A stretch of 10,068 nucleotides of DNA, taken from positions 1-10,068 of the forward strand of contig CAYTPX010000050.1 in NCBI GenBank assembly GCA_964439955.1, written 5' to 3'. Made by a program: the position numbers and the translations under genes. This DNA comes from UBA1794 sp964439955. Lineage in GTDB: Bacteria > Bacteroidota > Bacteroidia > Bacteroidales > Bacteroidaceae. The notes under the pieces were generated by a model, which worked only from the letters and a program-made list of their open reading frames with translations, did not search any database and had not been told where the DNA came from. This document shows, in pieces, positions 1 through 6,159 of this stretch; position 1 is the first letter of the stretch, and the number at the start of each line of letters is the position of its first letter.

Positions 1-22
1 CTTTCCCCGAAAAGGCACAAGC

Positions 23-58
23 CTCCGTCCGGAAAGCGCAAGGGCTTTCCGGACGGAG
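23..58 (-). terminator. Hairpin terminator downstream of menA
   Basis: Bases 23-37 and 44-58 are perfect reverse complements (15 bp, GC-rich) around a 6-base loop. The hairpin begins 14 bases past the menA stop. Read on the minus strand it is followed, after nine bases, by TTTTC. The strong stem and its position suit the 3' end of menA. The T-run is short and set back, so this is not a textbook intrinsic terminator, and it could equally protect the 3' end of the mRNA. Confidence 0.65.
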
Positions 59-72
59 CGGCAAGGCTTCCG

Positions 73-990
73 CTACCGGAGAAGGGCGCTCAAGAGGAAG
101 CCCGCCGAAAGCAGCAGGGCGAAGACGAAGATATTGCACCCCGTCTGCCCCAGCACTTCATTGAGCGCGCGGCCGCGGCGGATGCGCACCATGCGCCGCC
201 AAGCGCGGACATGCAACAGCAGGTAGGCCTGGGGCAACAACGCGGCCCAAGGATAGCCGCCCAAGGCAAAAGCCAAGCTGAACCAGCAAGCCGAAAGACC
301 CAGCACCAGATAGAGATAAAGCCCGAAGCGCCCGCCGAAACGCACGATGAGGGTACGCTTCCCGTGCGCACGGTCTTGCCCACAGTCGCGGTAGTTGTTC
401 AAGACGAGCAGCGTATCGACCACCGCCCCGCAGAGCAACGAGGCTAGGAGGGCATCGCCGCTTACCCGCCCGACTTGCACCCAATAGGTAGCACACACGG
501 GCACCACGCCGAAAAACACGAGCACGAGGGCATCGCCCCAGCCGTGGTAGGACAAAGGATACGGCCCGGTGGTATAGAAGTAGGCGCCCACGACGCAAGC
601 CGCGCCTACGAGCAACAGCGGCCAGCCCGCATAAGCCAACGCAGCCAGCCCGCATAGGCAGGCCAAACCTACGGTAAGAAGAATGGCAAGGCGCATGGCA
701 CGGGGCGAAACCCACCCTTCGGCACAGGCGCGGCGGGGACCCAGGCGGGAGGCATCGTCGCTGCCTTTCAGGAAATCATAGAGGTCGTTGATGAAATTAG
801 AAGCCACCTGCATCAGCAAGGCGAAAAGCAGGCAGGCCACGGCGGGCACGGGTTTGAGCGAAAGGCCACGGTCGGCAGCGGCCAAGGAAAGGCCGATGAG
901 CACGGGGGCCGCGGAGGCGGGAAGGGTCTTCGGCCGCACTGCCAGCAGCCAGGCACGGGGGGAATGGGGTATGACGCTTTGTCCGTTCAT
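73..990 (-). CDS. menA: 1,4-dihydroxy-2-naphthoate polyprenyltransferase (MenA, UbiA family)
   Basis: MenA attaches the polyprenyl chain to 1,4-dihydroxy-2-naphthoate at the inner membrane to give demethylmenaquinone, the step before the final methylation of menaquinone. The 305-residue protein has the usual MenA length and is almost wholly hydrophobic, with several membrane spans. Both Asp-rich prenyl-diphosphate/Mg sites are visible: N65-x3-D69-x2-D72 followed by KGSDD (75-79), and NNYRDCGQD (198-206, D202 and D206) followed by GKRTL. The second motif with GKRTL is typical of MenA rather than UbiA or chlorophyll synthases. I chose the ATG at 990 because it gives the familiar start with RPKTLPASAAPVLIG at about residues 19-33. 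An ATG at 1131 would add 47 unconserved residues and run through the opposing gene's promoter and start. The gene stands alone, divergent from the phosphoesterase, and no other men gene is in the window. Confidence 0.92.
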   Translation of the reverse strand: MNGQSVIPHSPRAWLLAVRPKTLPASAAPVLIGLSLAAADRGLSLKPVPAVACLLFALLMQVASNFINDLYDFLKGSDDASRLGPRRACAEGWVSPRAMRLAILLTVGLACLCGLAALAYAGWPLLLVGAACVVGAYFYTTGPYPLSYHGWGDALVLVFFGVVPVCATYWVQVGRVSGDALLASLLCGAVVDTLLVLNNYRDCGQDRAHGKRTLIVRFGGRFGLYLYLVLGLSACWFSLAFALGGYPWAALLPQAYLLLHVRAWRRMVRIRRGRALNEVLGQTGCNIFVFALLLSAGFLLSALLR

Positions 991-1005
991 AAATAAGAAT
1001 AACGA

Positions 1006-1040
1006 TTTGTGCCGCAAATGTACGTTTTTTCCTACTTTTG
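1006..1040 (+). promoter_or_regulatory. Putative Bacteroidota promoter for the metallophosphoesterase
   Basis: TACTTTTG at 1033-1040 matches the -7 consensus TAnnTTTG exactly. A TTTG at 1006-1009 can serve as the -33 element, with a 23-base spacer at the long end of what is usual. The -7 element ends 23 bases before the ATG at 1064, so the leader would be very short. It overlaps the menA promoter site facing the other way, so the two genes probably share and compete for this stretch. Confidence 0.55.
1015..1022 (-). promoter_or_regulatory. Putative -7 element for menA
   Basis: Read on the minus strand this is TACATTTG, an exact match to the Bacteroidota -7 consensus TAnnTTTG. It lies 24 bases upstream of the menA ATG at 990, so the leader would be under about 20 bases. 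I found no good TTTG -33 element at the usual distance, which lowers confidence. Confidence 0.5.
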
Positions 1041-1063
1041 CGAGTACACACAACCTGTATACC

Positions 1064-1909
1064 ATGCTGCTGAAATGCCTGATTGCCTTGTTGCTTGCCC
1101 TGCCTCCGGCGGGACTTGCGGCACAAACCATAGAAAAAAGCCGCCTGCGCCTCCCTTTCCCCCACCGGGGCGTGGCGCGGGTCGTGGCCTATACTGTGGC
1201 ACATCCCGACGTGCCGCCCGGCTTCGACGGGTTCCGGATTGCGTTCGTTTCCGACATCCACTACGCCAGTAAGTTCAAACAGAAGCACATCGCCTCGCTC
1301 AACCACATGCTCCGCCACCTCCATCCCGACGTGCTGCTGCTCGGAGGGGACTACCAGGAGGGGTGCGGATATGTGGAAGAATTGTTCGATTCCTTGGCCG
1401 CCGTCGCCCCACCCTATGGCATCGCGGCCGTGCTGGGCAACAACGACTACGAGCGTTGTACCGGCCTGATACGCGACGTGCTGCGCTCCCGGGGCATCGC
1501 CCTCTTGGAGGATTCGTGCCTCTCGCTGGCCTCGGGTGGCGACACACTGCGGGTGGTAGGCATCAAAGACCCGTTCCACCGTCCCCGGCCCGACCGCTCA
1601 CCCGTACAGGAGTGCGACTCCTCGGACTTCGTCATCCTGCTGTCCCACACGCCCGACTATGCGCAAGACACCGACAACAGCCATGCCGACCTCGCCTTGG
1701 CCGGGCATACGCACGGCGGGCAGATAGCCTTTTTCGGGTACGCGCCCAAGACTGGCTCACGCTACGGGCAACGCTTTGTACGCGGACTCAGCTACACGGA
1801 CGGCGGGCTGCCCGTCATCACGACCAACGGAATCGGCACTTCGTGGCGTAACTTGCGCCTTGGCGCACGGTCTGAAGTAGTGGTAATCGAATTGCGCGCC
1901 ATGCCTTAG
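1064..1909 (+). CDS. Exported metallophosphoesterase, calcineurin-like (YkuE/LpxG-like)
   Basis: The 281-residue protein belongs to the two-metal calcineurin-like phosphoesterases. Metal-binding motifs appear in order: SDIH (D64, H66), GGD (D96), GNND (N126, D128), SH (H195) and GHTHGGQI (H215, H217). GHTHGGQI is typical of the YkuE-like subgroup, which includes envelope enzymes acting on phospholipid or lipid A precursors; the substrate here cannot be told. A signal peptide (residues 1-20, hydrophobic core LIALLLALPPAGLAA, probable cleavage before Q21) indicates export. I chose the ATG at 1064 because it begins that signal peptide and lies just downstream of a good promoter. An in-frame ATG at 788 would overlap menA antisense and add 92 unrelated residues. 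The usual GNH(D/E) motif reads GNND (N127), replacing the His that normally helps catalysis. The gene is monocistronic and convergent with the secretion operon. Confidence 0.85.
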   Translation: MLLKCLIALLLALPPAGLAAQTIEKSRLRLPFPHRGVARVVAYTVAHPDVPPGFDGFRIAFVSDIHYASKFKQKHIASLNHMLRHLHPDVLLLGGDYQEGCGYVEELFDSLAAVAPPYGIAAVLGNNDYERCTGLIRDVLRSRGIALLEDSCLSLASGGDTLRVVGIKDPFHRPRPDRSPVQECDSSDFVILLSHTPDYAQDTDNSHADLALAGHTHGGQIAFFGYAPKTGSRYGQRFVRGLSYTDGGLPVITTNGIGTSWRNLRLGARSEVVVIELRAMP

Positions 1910-1926
1910 CCCCCAAAGGGCAAGGG

Positions 1927-1958
1927 AAAACCCCGTAAAGCCTTGGCGCTTTGCGGGG
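1927..1958 (-). terminator. Hairpin with a minus-strand T-run
   Basis: CCCCGTAAAGC (1931-1941) pairs with GCTTTGCGGGG (1948-1958) over 11 bp with one G-U pair and a 6-base loop. The T-run follows only on the minus strand (TTTT from bases 1930-1927). By sequence it would therefore stop leftward transcripts from gldN, about 270 bases past that gene, although it sits just 21 bases after the phosphoesterase stop. On the plus strand it lacks a T-run but could still protect the phosphoesterase mRNA end. Confidence 0.45.
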
Positions 1959-2064
1959 CAAGTGCCGCCACAAAAGGAAACCCACCATCCCGCTTTCCCC
2001 GGGAGGATATTGGCATCGCCGGCATCTTCCCCGTTGGACGCCGCACCGCGGCATTGCACGCAGA

Positions 2065-2093
2065 GCAACAACGTGCAGTCCTCACGTTGTTGC
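2065..2093. repeat. Perfect 11-bp inverted repeat
   Basis: GCAACAACGTG (2065-2075) and CACGTTGTTGC (2083-2093) are exact reverse complements around a 7-base spacer. No T-run follows on either strand, so it is not an obvious terminator. It could be an operator-like site, an RNA hairpin in the overlapping 3' ends, or a relic of a repeat. Confidence 0.55.
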
Positions 2094-2146
2094 GCACGGA
2101 TCGTTTGCCCTCCGGGCATTACGGAGTGCCCTTTCCGGGAAACGGG

Positions 2147-2207
2147 ATACGGCGAAACCCGCAGCAGCCCGTCGATGAGCCATACTGCGGGTTTCGCCGT
2201 ATGTTTT
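2147..2207 (+). terminator. Perfect 18-bp hairpin, 26 bases after gldN stop
   Basis: Bases 2147-2164 (ATACGGCGAAACCCGCAG) and 2185-2202 are perfect reverse complements with a 20-base loop. AAAC (2140-2143) can add four pairs with GTTT (2203-2206) across a 3-base bulge. On the plus strand the stem runs into GTTTTGCTTG, giving a terminator-like end for transcripts from the phosphoesterase. On the minus strand it begins 26 bases after the gldN stop, the natural place for the operon's 3' end, but is followed only by CCCGTTTCCC. It may work in both directions. The stem is certain; the function is inferred. Confidence 0.6.
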
Positions 2208-2228
2208 GCTTGAATCCCGGTAAAGGCC

Positions 2229-3542
2229 TCAACGCCGTTGGCGGCGCACGGAAGCCTTCGGCGCACTGGAAGCGCCTGAAGAACTGGAAGAGCTCTTCTC
2301 TTCCTGTACTTCTTGGCGACGGTTCTGCCGGCGGGACTGTTTCTTCGTGTCCTTTCCGTCTTTTTCCGACGAAGCGAGCTGCGTGGAATCGCCATCGGCC
2401 GTGGCTGAAAGTGCCTGGTTGCGCCACAGGGCTTCTTCCACTCCTGCAAGCTGCGACTCAATGAGTTTCTGCTCCTTGGCCAAAGCGCTGTCGGTCTCAC
2501 AATATTGCGCAAGGGTTCTCCCGCTGGGGTTCGTGGTTTTGTAAATTTCCCCCTTATAGAGTTCCATAGCAAAGAAGTCATCAAGCTCCACGGTGGCGGC
2601 ATTATTATATTCACTGATGGGGATATGGACTTGGTTCATGTAGGGCGCCAAGTCGCTCATCTTAATCCAGAACATAGGGTACTTCACGACATTCAAATCA
2701 AAGTCGCCCGTCCGGTGCAAAACCGGGCAGATTGCCTCGATATCGGTATGGAAACTGGAATTGATCTGGTCATAATAATGCACTTCCTTGATGAAGTAAC
2801 TAAGCACTTCGCTGGAGGGGATGTCACTGTTCTCAACAACAAACACCGTGTCGCCCGTAGCCGCAAGGCGTTTGCGCCGATAGTACACGTGGTAGCGGTC
2901 GAGGATATCCTTGAAATCGGCTTTGTGCTCATCATCGAACTGCTCATTCCCGTCCAAGGTGTAGCTGTACGCCTGTATTTCACGGTCAGAAAGCAGCTTG
3001 AAGATAAGGCAGAAGAGGTTCATGCGCCCTTCCGTCGGCATAATAGGGTCGGCCAAGCCCGCGTTTTCCGGACTGGCCAAATCGAGCGTGCGGTACACTT
3101 CCCGTTTCCAAGCAGGATTGTCGGGAATGACGCGCTGCGCATTGTACTGGGTTTGAGCGCGCACGGTCAGTTGCAAGGCATTGTCTTCTTCCTTGGACGC
3201 CTCCTGCTTCTCTTGCCGCGCCCTGGGGCCTACGGCAGTCGTTGTACCTCCCTCTTGCTGCCGGGTGGCAGAGGTGTTAGCCGACTGCTGCGCCGCCCTT
3301 TGCGCGCCAGACAGGCTGAAAGCCGCCCGCGAAGTAGTAGTACGCGCGGAGGTAGTCCCCTTTTCCGTATCGTCATCGGTGTTCCCTTTCCCATCGGAGG
3401 TGTTATTCTTGTCCGATGAGCGCGAAGTGGTCGTTGCACGTTGGCGACGCACGGAATAACTTGCCCCGTCGTCTTGCGCGAAGAGGGTATTTCCATTAAA
3501 AGCGCAGCCAAGGATGGCAATGATGCATAGGAGTCTTTTCAT
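2229..3542 (-). CDS. gldN: Type IX secretion ring protein GldN/PorN
   Basis: GldN/PorN is the periplasmic partner of the lipoprotein GldK; together they form the ring beneath the outer membrane that the GldLM motor acts on. A signal peptide (residues 1-22, cleavage LFA-Q23) precedes a low-complexity stretch rich in Thr, Ser, Arg and Gln (24-125). The conserved core runs from about 139 to 375: IPDNPAWKREVYRTLDL (139-155), GRMNLFCLIFKLL (172-184), DIPSSEVLSYFIKEV (240-254), ICPVLHR (271-277), KYPMFWIK (287-294) and YKGEIYKTTNP (329-339). A charged, Ser-rich tail follows (380-437). At 437 residues it is longer than the roughly 360 of Porphyromonas gingivalis PorN, the excess lying at both ends. 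The motif SVRRQR occurs at 30-35 and again at 431-436. It is last in the cluster, 22 bases after gldM, and the start is fixed by the signal peptide. Confidence 0.93.
   Translation of the reverse strand: MKRLLCIIAILGCAFNGNTLFAQDDGASYSVRRQRATTTSRSSDKNNTSDGKGNTDDDTEKGTTSARTTTSRAAFSLSGAQRAAQQSANTSATRQQEGGTTTAVGPRARQEKQEASKEEDNALQLTVRAQTQYNAQRVIPDNPAWKREVYRTLDLASPENAGLADPIMPTEGRMNLFCLIFKLLSDREIQAYSYTLDGNEQFDDEHKADFKDILDRYHVYYRRKRLAATGDTVFVVENSDIPSSEVLSYFIKEVHYYDQINSSFHTDIEAICPVLHRTGDFDLNVVKYPMFWIKMSDLAPYMNQVHIPISEYNNAATVELDDFFAMELYKGEIYKTTNPSGRTLAQYCETDSALAKEQKLIESQLAGVEEALWRNQALSATADGDSTQLASSEKDGKDTKKQSRRQNRRQEVQEEKSSSSSSGASSAPKASVRRQRR
2236..2252 (-). repeat. C-terminal copy of a 17-bp repeat in gldN
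   Basis: On the minus strand this reads TCCGTGCGCCGCCAACG and encodes SVRRQ and the start of the next Arg, ending seven bases before the end of gldN. It matches the copy at 3439-3455 in 16 of 17 bases, the single difference being a silent T/C. Confidence 0.7.
3439..3455 (-). repeat. N-terminal copy of a 17-bp repeat in gldN
   Basis: On the minus strand this reads TCCGTGCGTCGCCAACG and encodes SVRRQR at residues 30-35, a few residues after the predicted signal-peptide cleavage. It pairs with the copy at 2236-2252 as a direct repeat in the same reading frame. Confidence 0.7.
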
Positions 3543-3564
3543 ATCTCGTGAAAGCTTTTTTCGG

Positions 3565-5124
3565 TTAGTTTACTATTACTTCGAGCGCGGTAGGCAAGGT
3601 ACGCTCTATCCCGTCGGGGCCAATGGCGCGGACACGGGAAATATAGAACCGCTTACCCCGCGAAAGCGACCGGAAGGTGCGCATCTGCTGGGCGGAGAAC
3701 CTGCTCCCGTCTGAGATCTCGGGCACGGCGTTACCCATATTGTCATAGAAAGTGGTCTCGAAGCCCAGTACTTTGAATTCGACATTGAGCAACCCGTCGT
3801 CAATGGCAGCCACGATTCCCTCGCAACCCAGCAGGACGTTTTTCGGAAGACCCGTGCCGCCCCGGTAACGTTTGCTGACGCCGTTGTCGTCATACTCGAT
3901 GAAAGGTTGCGGGTCGGGCAGCTGCCGCACACGGAACTTATACTGCCCCATGACTTGCGAGCGGCCTTCGATGAAGGCGCTCACCGTGAATTCGGCCTCA
4001 CCGATACTGGAAGGCGTACAAATATAGTCGCTGCCGGAACGGGTAAGCGTACCGTTGTCTACGGCAAGCTGCACCTGTTCGGAGGGAATGCCCGGCACAC
4101 TGACGCTCACCGGATTGGCATATCCGGCATAGAGTACATTCATCAACGTGGCACTCACCGTGGCCGCGGGGTCGATAACGTGGTATTCCTGGCTGAACTC
4201 ACGCCGATAGACCTCGCCCGATCCGCTGGGTATCTCGAGGAAACCGCTGAGCGTATAGTCGCCCGTACGGTCGCAAATCGTTTCATACAGCCCGTTGCGC
4301 GCGTCGGGCAACTGCCGCCCCCCTACATAGATGACGGGACGCTGGGTCGTATCGATAGCCGCCATGACGATGCGGGCGCTGAACTTCCCGCCCCGCACGA
4401 TGGTCTGCGAGGAAGGAATGACAAAGGCATCGAGCTGATTGACGCGGAAGTCATTGACGTCGATGTTGGACACCAACGTATGAAGCACCTCGCCCTCCGC
4501 ATGGCGGATATCGTTCTGCAGTTTGGTCAGCAACGTGACGGCTGCGGCCACGGGAGTGCTTTCGAAGAGGTATTCCGCCCAATTCTTGCCCACGGTAGTG
4601 GACTTCCGAGGCACGGCGGTACTCATGTTGCGCGCTATGATGTCGCGTTGGGTGGAATCGGTTATGAACTGGAGGATGGTCTCGCGGTAATGGTCGACGG
4701 CCTGCTGCAACTTCTGCCCTTGCCCGCGGCGCGGCGCAAGCATCACGTAGGAAGCGGCCTCCAAGTCTTCCTTGTTCTCAATGTTGTGCACATCCGCATT
4801 TTTCCCGTCGGCCTCCTGGGCTATCTGGATTTTCAGTTGCTCCACATAGTCGTAAAGCGAGTCCGACTGCGCACGCACGGATTGCGCCCGCTCGAACCAC
4901 GCACGCACCTTCTCGGGATTGTCCTTGAGGTATTGGTCGAAACTCTTGTATATGTTGCTATTCTGTTCCTGGGTATTTTGGGTGGAACGGAGCAGGCTCT
5001 CTTCTACCAGCCCGAAGCCTTTCAGCACATCGGACGAGACATTCAGCGCAAGCATTGCCAGCAACAGAATGTACATCAGGTTGATCATCTTCTGGCGAGG
5101 AGAATCCGGTCCTGTAGCTGCCAT
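3565..5124 (-). CDS. gldM: Type IX secretion motor protein GldM/PorM
   Basis: GldM/PorM is the dimeric inner-membrane and periplasmic shaft of the T9SS motor. With GldL it converts the proton gradient into movement and reaches across the periplasm to the GldKN ring. The 519-residue protein has the family length. A short cytoplasmic tail ends in PRQKMINLMY (9-18), containing R10, the conserved Arg thought to pair with the membrane Glu of GldL. One membrane helix follows (about 13-32, IINL-type start then YILLLAMLALNVSSDVL). The rest is periplasmic: a helical first part (about 35-225), then beta-rich domains including VPGIPSEQVQLAV and the closing domain with LPKNVLLGCEG and RGKRFYISRVRAIGPDG. 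The start follows gldL by 16 bases, with GGGA upstream as a weak ribosome-binding site. No truncation or frameshift is visible. Confidence 0.95.
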   Translation of the reverse strand: MAATGPDSPRQKMINLMYILLLAMLALNVSSDVLKGFGLVEESLLRSTQNTQEQNSNIYKSFDQYLKDNPEKVRAWFERAQSVRAQSDSLYDYVEQLKIQIAQEADGKNADVHNIENKEDLEAASYVMLAPRRGQGQKLQQAVDHYRETILQFITDSTQRDIIARNMSTAVPRKSTTVGKNWAEYLFESTPVAAAVTLLTKLQNDIRHAEGEVLHTLVSNIDVNDFRVNQLDAFVIPSSQTIVRGGKFSARIVMAAIDTTQRPVIYVGGRQLPDARNGLYETICDRTGDYTLSGFLEIPSGSGEVYRREFSQEYHVIDPAATVSATLMNVLYAGYANPVSVSVPGIPSEQVQLAVDNGTLTRSGSDYICTPSSIGEAEFTVSAFIEGRSQVMGQYKFRVRQLPDPQPFIEYDDNGVSKRYRGGTGLPKNVLLGCEGIVAAIDDGLLNVEFKVLGFETTFYDNMGNAVPEISDGSRFSAQQMRTFRSLSRGKRFYISRVRAIGPDGIERTLPTALEVIVN

Positions 5125-5140
5125 ATTTTTCCCGTTTTTA

Positions 5141-6088
5141 TTATTGGTTAATCGGATGCTGTTGGTACACCATGTTGGCCGTCATGGCCTGCAACATGCG
5201 TGCATATACCTTATTTAATTCTTCTATCTGCGCCGCCATCCGCTCCGTCTGCTCGTGCACTTTGTCGACGCTTTCCACCTGTTTGCTGGCGCTACGCAAC
5301 TGCAACTCGAAAATAGCGTTCAATCCGGCAAGATGGCGGTTGACCCCTTCCATTTGCCCGGGGTCGCAGGCAAAACCGCTCAACTGCTCGTTGAGCCGGC
5401 CCAAGGTCTCGGCCATCTCTTTCAGCTTGCCCAAATATTCCTGCGTGGCCTCTTCCAGTTCTTTGACCGGGATGTCCGGGACTTGCGGCATGCTCCCTAC
5501 GGGCATGGCCACGCCGCCTGCCCCCAAAACCCCGCTGCCGCCCTGCGGAAGAACAGGCGATTCCGGAGAAAAGCCGGATGGCTTTTCACCCAAAGCGGCG
5601 GGGCTTTCACCCCCGGCGGCTTCCCCGGCGGCAACCGGGCCATTGCCACCCACATAGACGACGGTCGGGGTACTGCCCACGACGCCGCCCGCAACAGCCT
5701 CACCAGGCGCCCCCCCGGGCACGCCCTGCATGCCTTGGAGCACGCTCTCAGGAAGCCCTTCCTGCCCAAGGTCTTCTTCTCCACCCTCGTCCTCTTCTTT
5801 CTTCTTGGGCGTCCGGCCCGCAATTTCAAGATTGGGGAATACGCTCTCCCAACGATACGTCTTGGTCGGGCGGTCGAAAGCGGAAATGATAAACACGAAC
5901 ACCTCCGTACCCATTCCGATGTACAACATCAGGTTGGCTCCCGGAAGATGGGTGAGTTTGAAAAGCGTACCCAAGATTACGATAGCGGCACCCCAGCTGT
6001 AGAAATAATTAATCAGCGTCTTACCGCTGTAACTCATCATGTAGTTCTGGATGCGTGCCAATAACCCGTTATTCTTGTCCCTATCCAT
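5141..6088 (-). CDS. gldL: Type IX secretion motor protein GldL/PorL with long linker
   Basis: GldL/PorL is the inner-membrane stator-like partner of GldM. The 315-residue protein has two membrane helices: about 28-46 (YFYSWGAAIVILGTLFKLT) and about 52-70, the latter with the conserved E62 in GMGTEVFVF that is needed for proton use. A cytoplasmic part follows: FDRPTKTYRWESVFPNLE (71-88), an acidic stretch KKKEEDEGGEED (95-106), a Gly/Ala/Pro/Val-rich low-complexity linker to about residue 207, and a predicted coiled coil (about 208-300, VKELEEATQEYLGKLKEMAE at its start). The length is near that of Porphyromonas PorL (about 309) and well above the roughly 215 of Flavobacterium GldL. The start gives the standard N-terminus just before the first helix. 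It lies 71 bases after gldK, the widest gap in the cluster. Confidence 0.94.
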   Translation of the reverse strand: MDRDKNNGLLARIQNYMMSYSGKTLINYFYSWGAAIVILGTLFKLTHLPGANLMLYIGMGTEVFVFIISAFDRPTKTYRWESVFPNLEIAGRTPKKKEEDEGGEEDLGQEGLPESVLQGMQGVPGGAPGEAVAGGVVGSTPTVVYVGGNGPVAAGEAAGGESPAALGEKPSGFSPESPVLPQGGSGVLGAGGVAMPVGSMPQVPDIPVKELEEATQEYLGKLKEMAETLGRLNEQLSGFACDPGQMEGVNRHLAGLNAIFELQLRSASKQVESVDKVHEQTERMAAQIEELNKVYARMLQAMTANMVYQQHPINQ

Positions 6089-6130
6089 GTTCTGAAAACG
6101 TATAAAGTGATTTCTTGTTCCTTAGTCCAT

Positions 6131-6151
6131 CGCCAAATGGCGGCTACCGCC
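6131..6151 (-). other. Overlapping small hairpins in the gldK-gldL gap
   Basis: GGCGG (6139-6143) can pair with CCGCC (6147-6151) over a 3-base loop. CGCC (6131-6134) can instead pair with GGCG (6139-6142) over a 4-base loop. The two share bases 6139-6142 and exclude each other. They lie just after the gldK stop, in the longest spacer of the cluster. No T-run follows directly, so they are weak as a terminator; mRNA processing or modest attenuation is possible. The stems are short. Confidence 0.3.
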
Positions 6152-6159
6152 CGGCTTCC

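Larger units (their letters stand above)
1910..2228. other. Convergent intergenic region, no gene seen
   Basis: These 319 bases lie between the stops of the phosphoesterase and gldN. No open frame here has a plausible start, recognisable protein or independent boundaries; the frames that cross it run antisense into the flanking genes. It contains three substantial inverted repeats (listed separately) and a smaller 5-bp one at 2040-2052 (GCCGC, ACC, GCGGC). I see no tRNA, CRISPR-like or transposase-like sequence. Its likely role is the 3' ends of two converging transcripts. Confidence 0.6.

Noticed and set aside
788..1063. Extension of the phosphoesterase upstream to an ATG at 788
   Set aside because: The added 92 residues lie antisense to menA and would bury the signal peptide; the promoter and signal peptide both point to 1064.
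991..1131. Extension of menA upstream to the ATG at 1131
   Set aside because: It adds 47 residues unlike any MenA start and overlaps the opposing gene's promoter and signal peptide; the ATG at 990 begins the recognisable protein.
2065..2202. Repeats in 1910-2228 as a CRISPR or insertion-sequence remnant
   Set aside because: The arms are unrelated to each other, not regularly spaced, and there is no transposase fragment or target-site duplication.
1943..2464. Plus-strand 173-residue open frame starting in the intergenic region
   Set aside because: Runs antisense into gldN and through the 18-bp hairpin, with no recognisable domain.
1757..2614. Minus-strand 285-residue open frame across the convergent intergenic region
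   Set aside because: It overlaps gldN out of frame and the phosphoesterase antisense, crosses three inverted repeats and resembles no protein I know.
2505..3419. Plus-strand 304-residue open frame opposite gldN
   Set aside because: Shadow of gldN with no family features and no own promoter or boundaries.
3907..5151. Plus-strand 414-residue open frame opposite gldM
   Set aside because: It is a mirror frame of a conserved gene in GC-rich DNA; the protein has no recognisable domain, and gldM is unambiguous.
5255..6064. Plus-strand 269-residue open frame opposite gldL
   Set aside because: Shadow of gldL; the Pro/Arg/His-rich composition is what the reverse of a Gly/Ala/Pro-coding linker gives.
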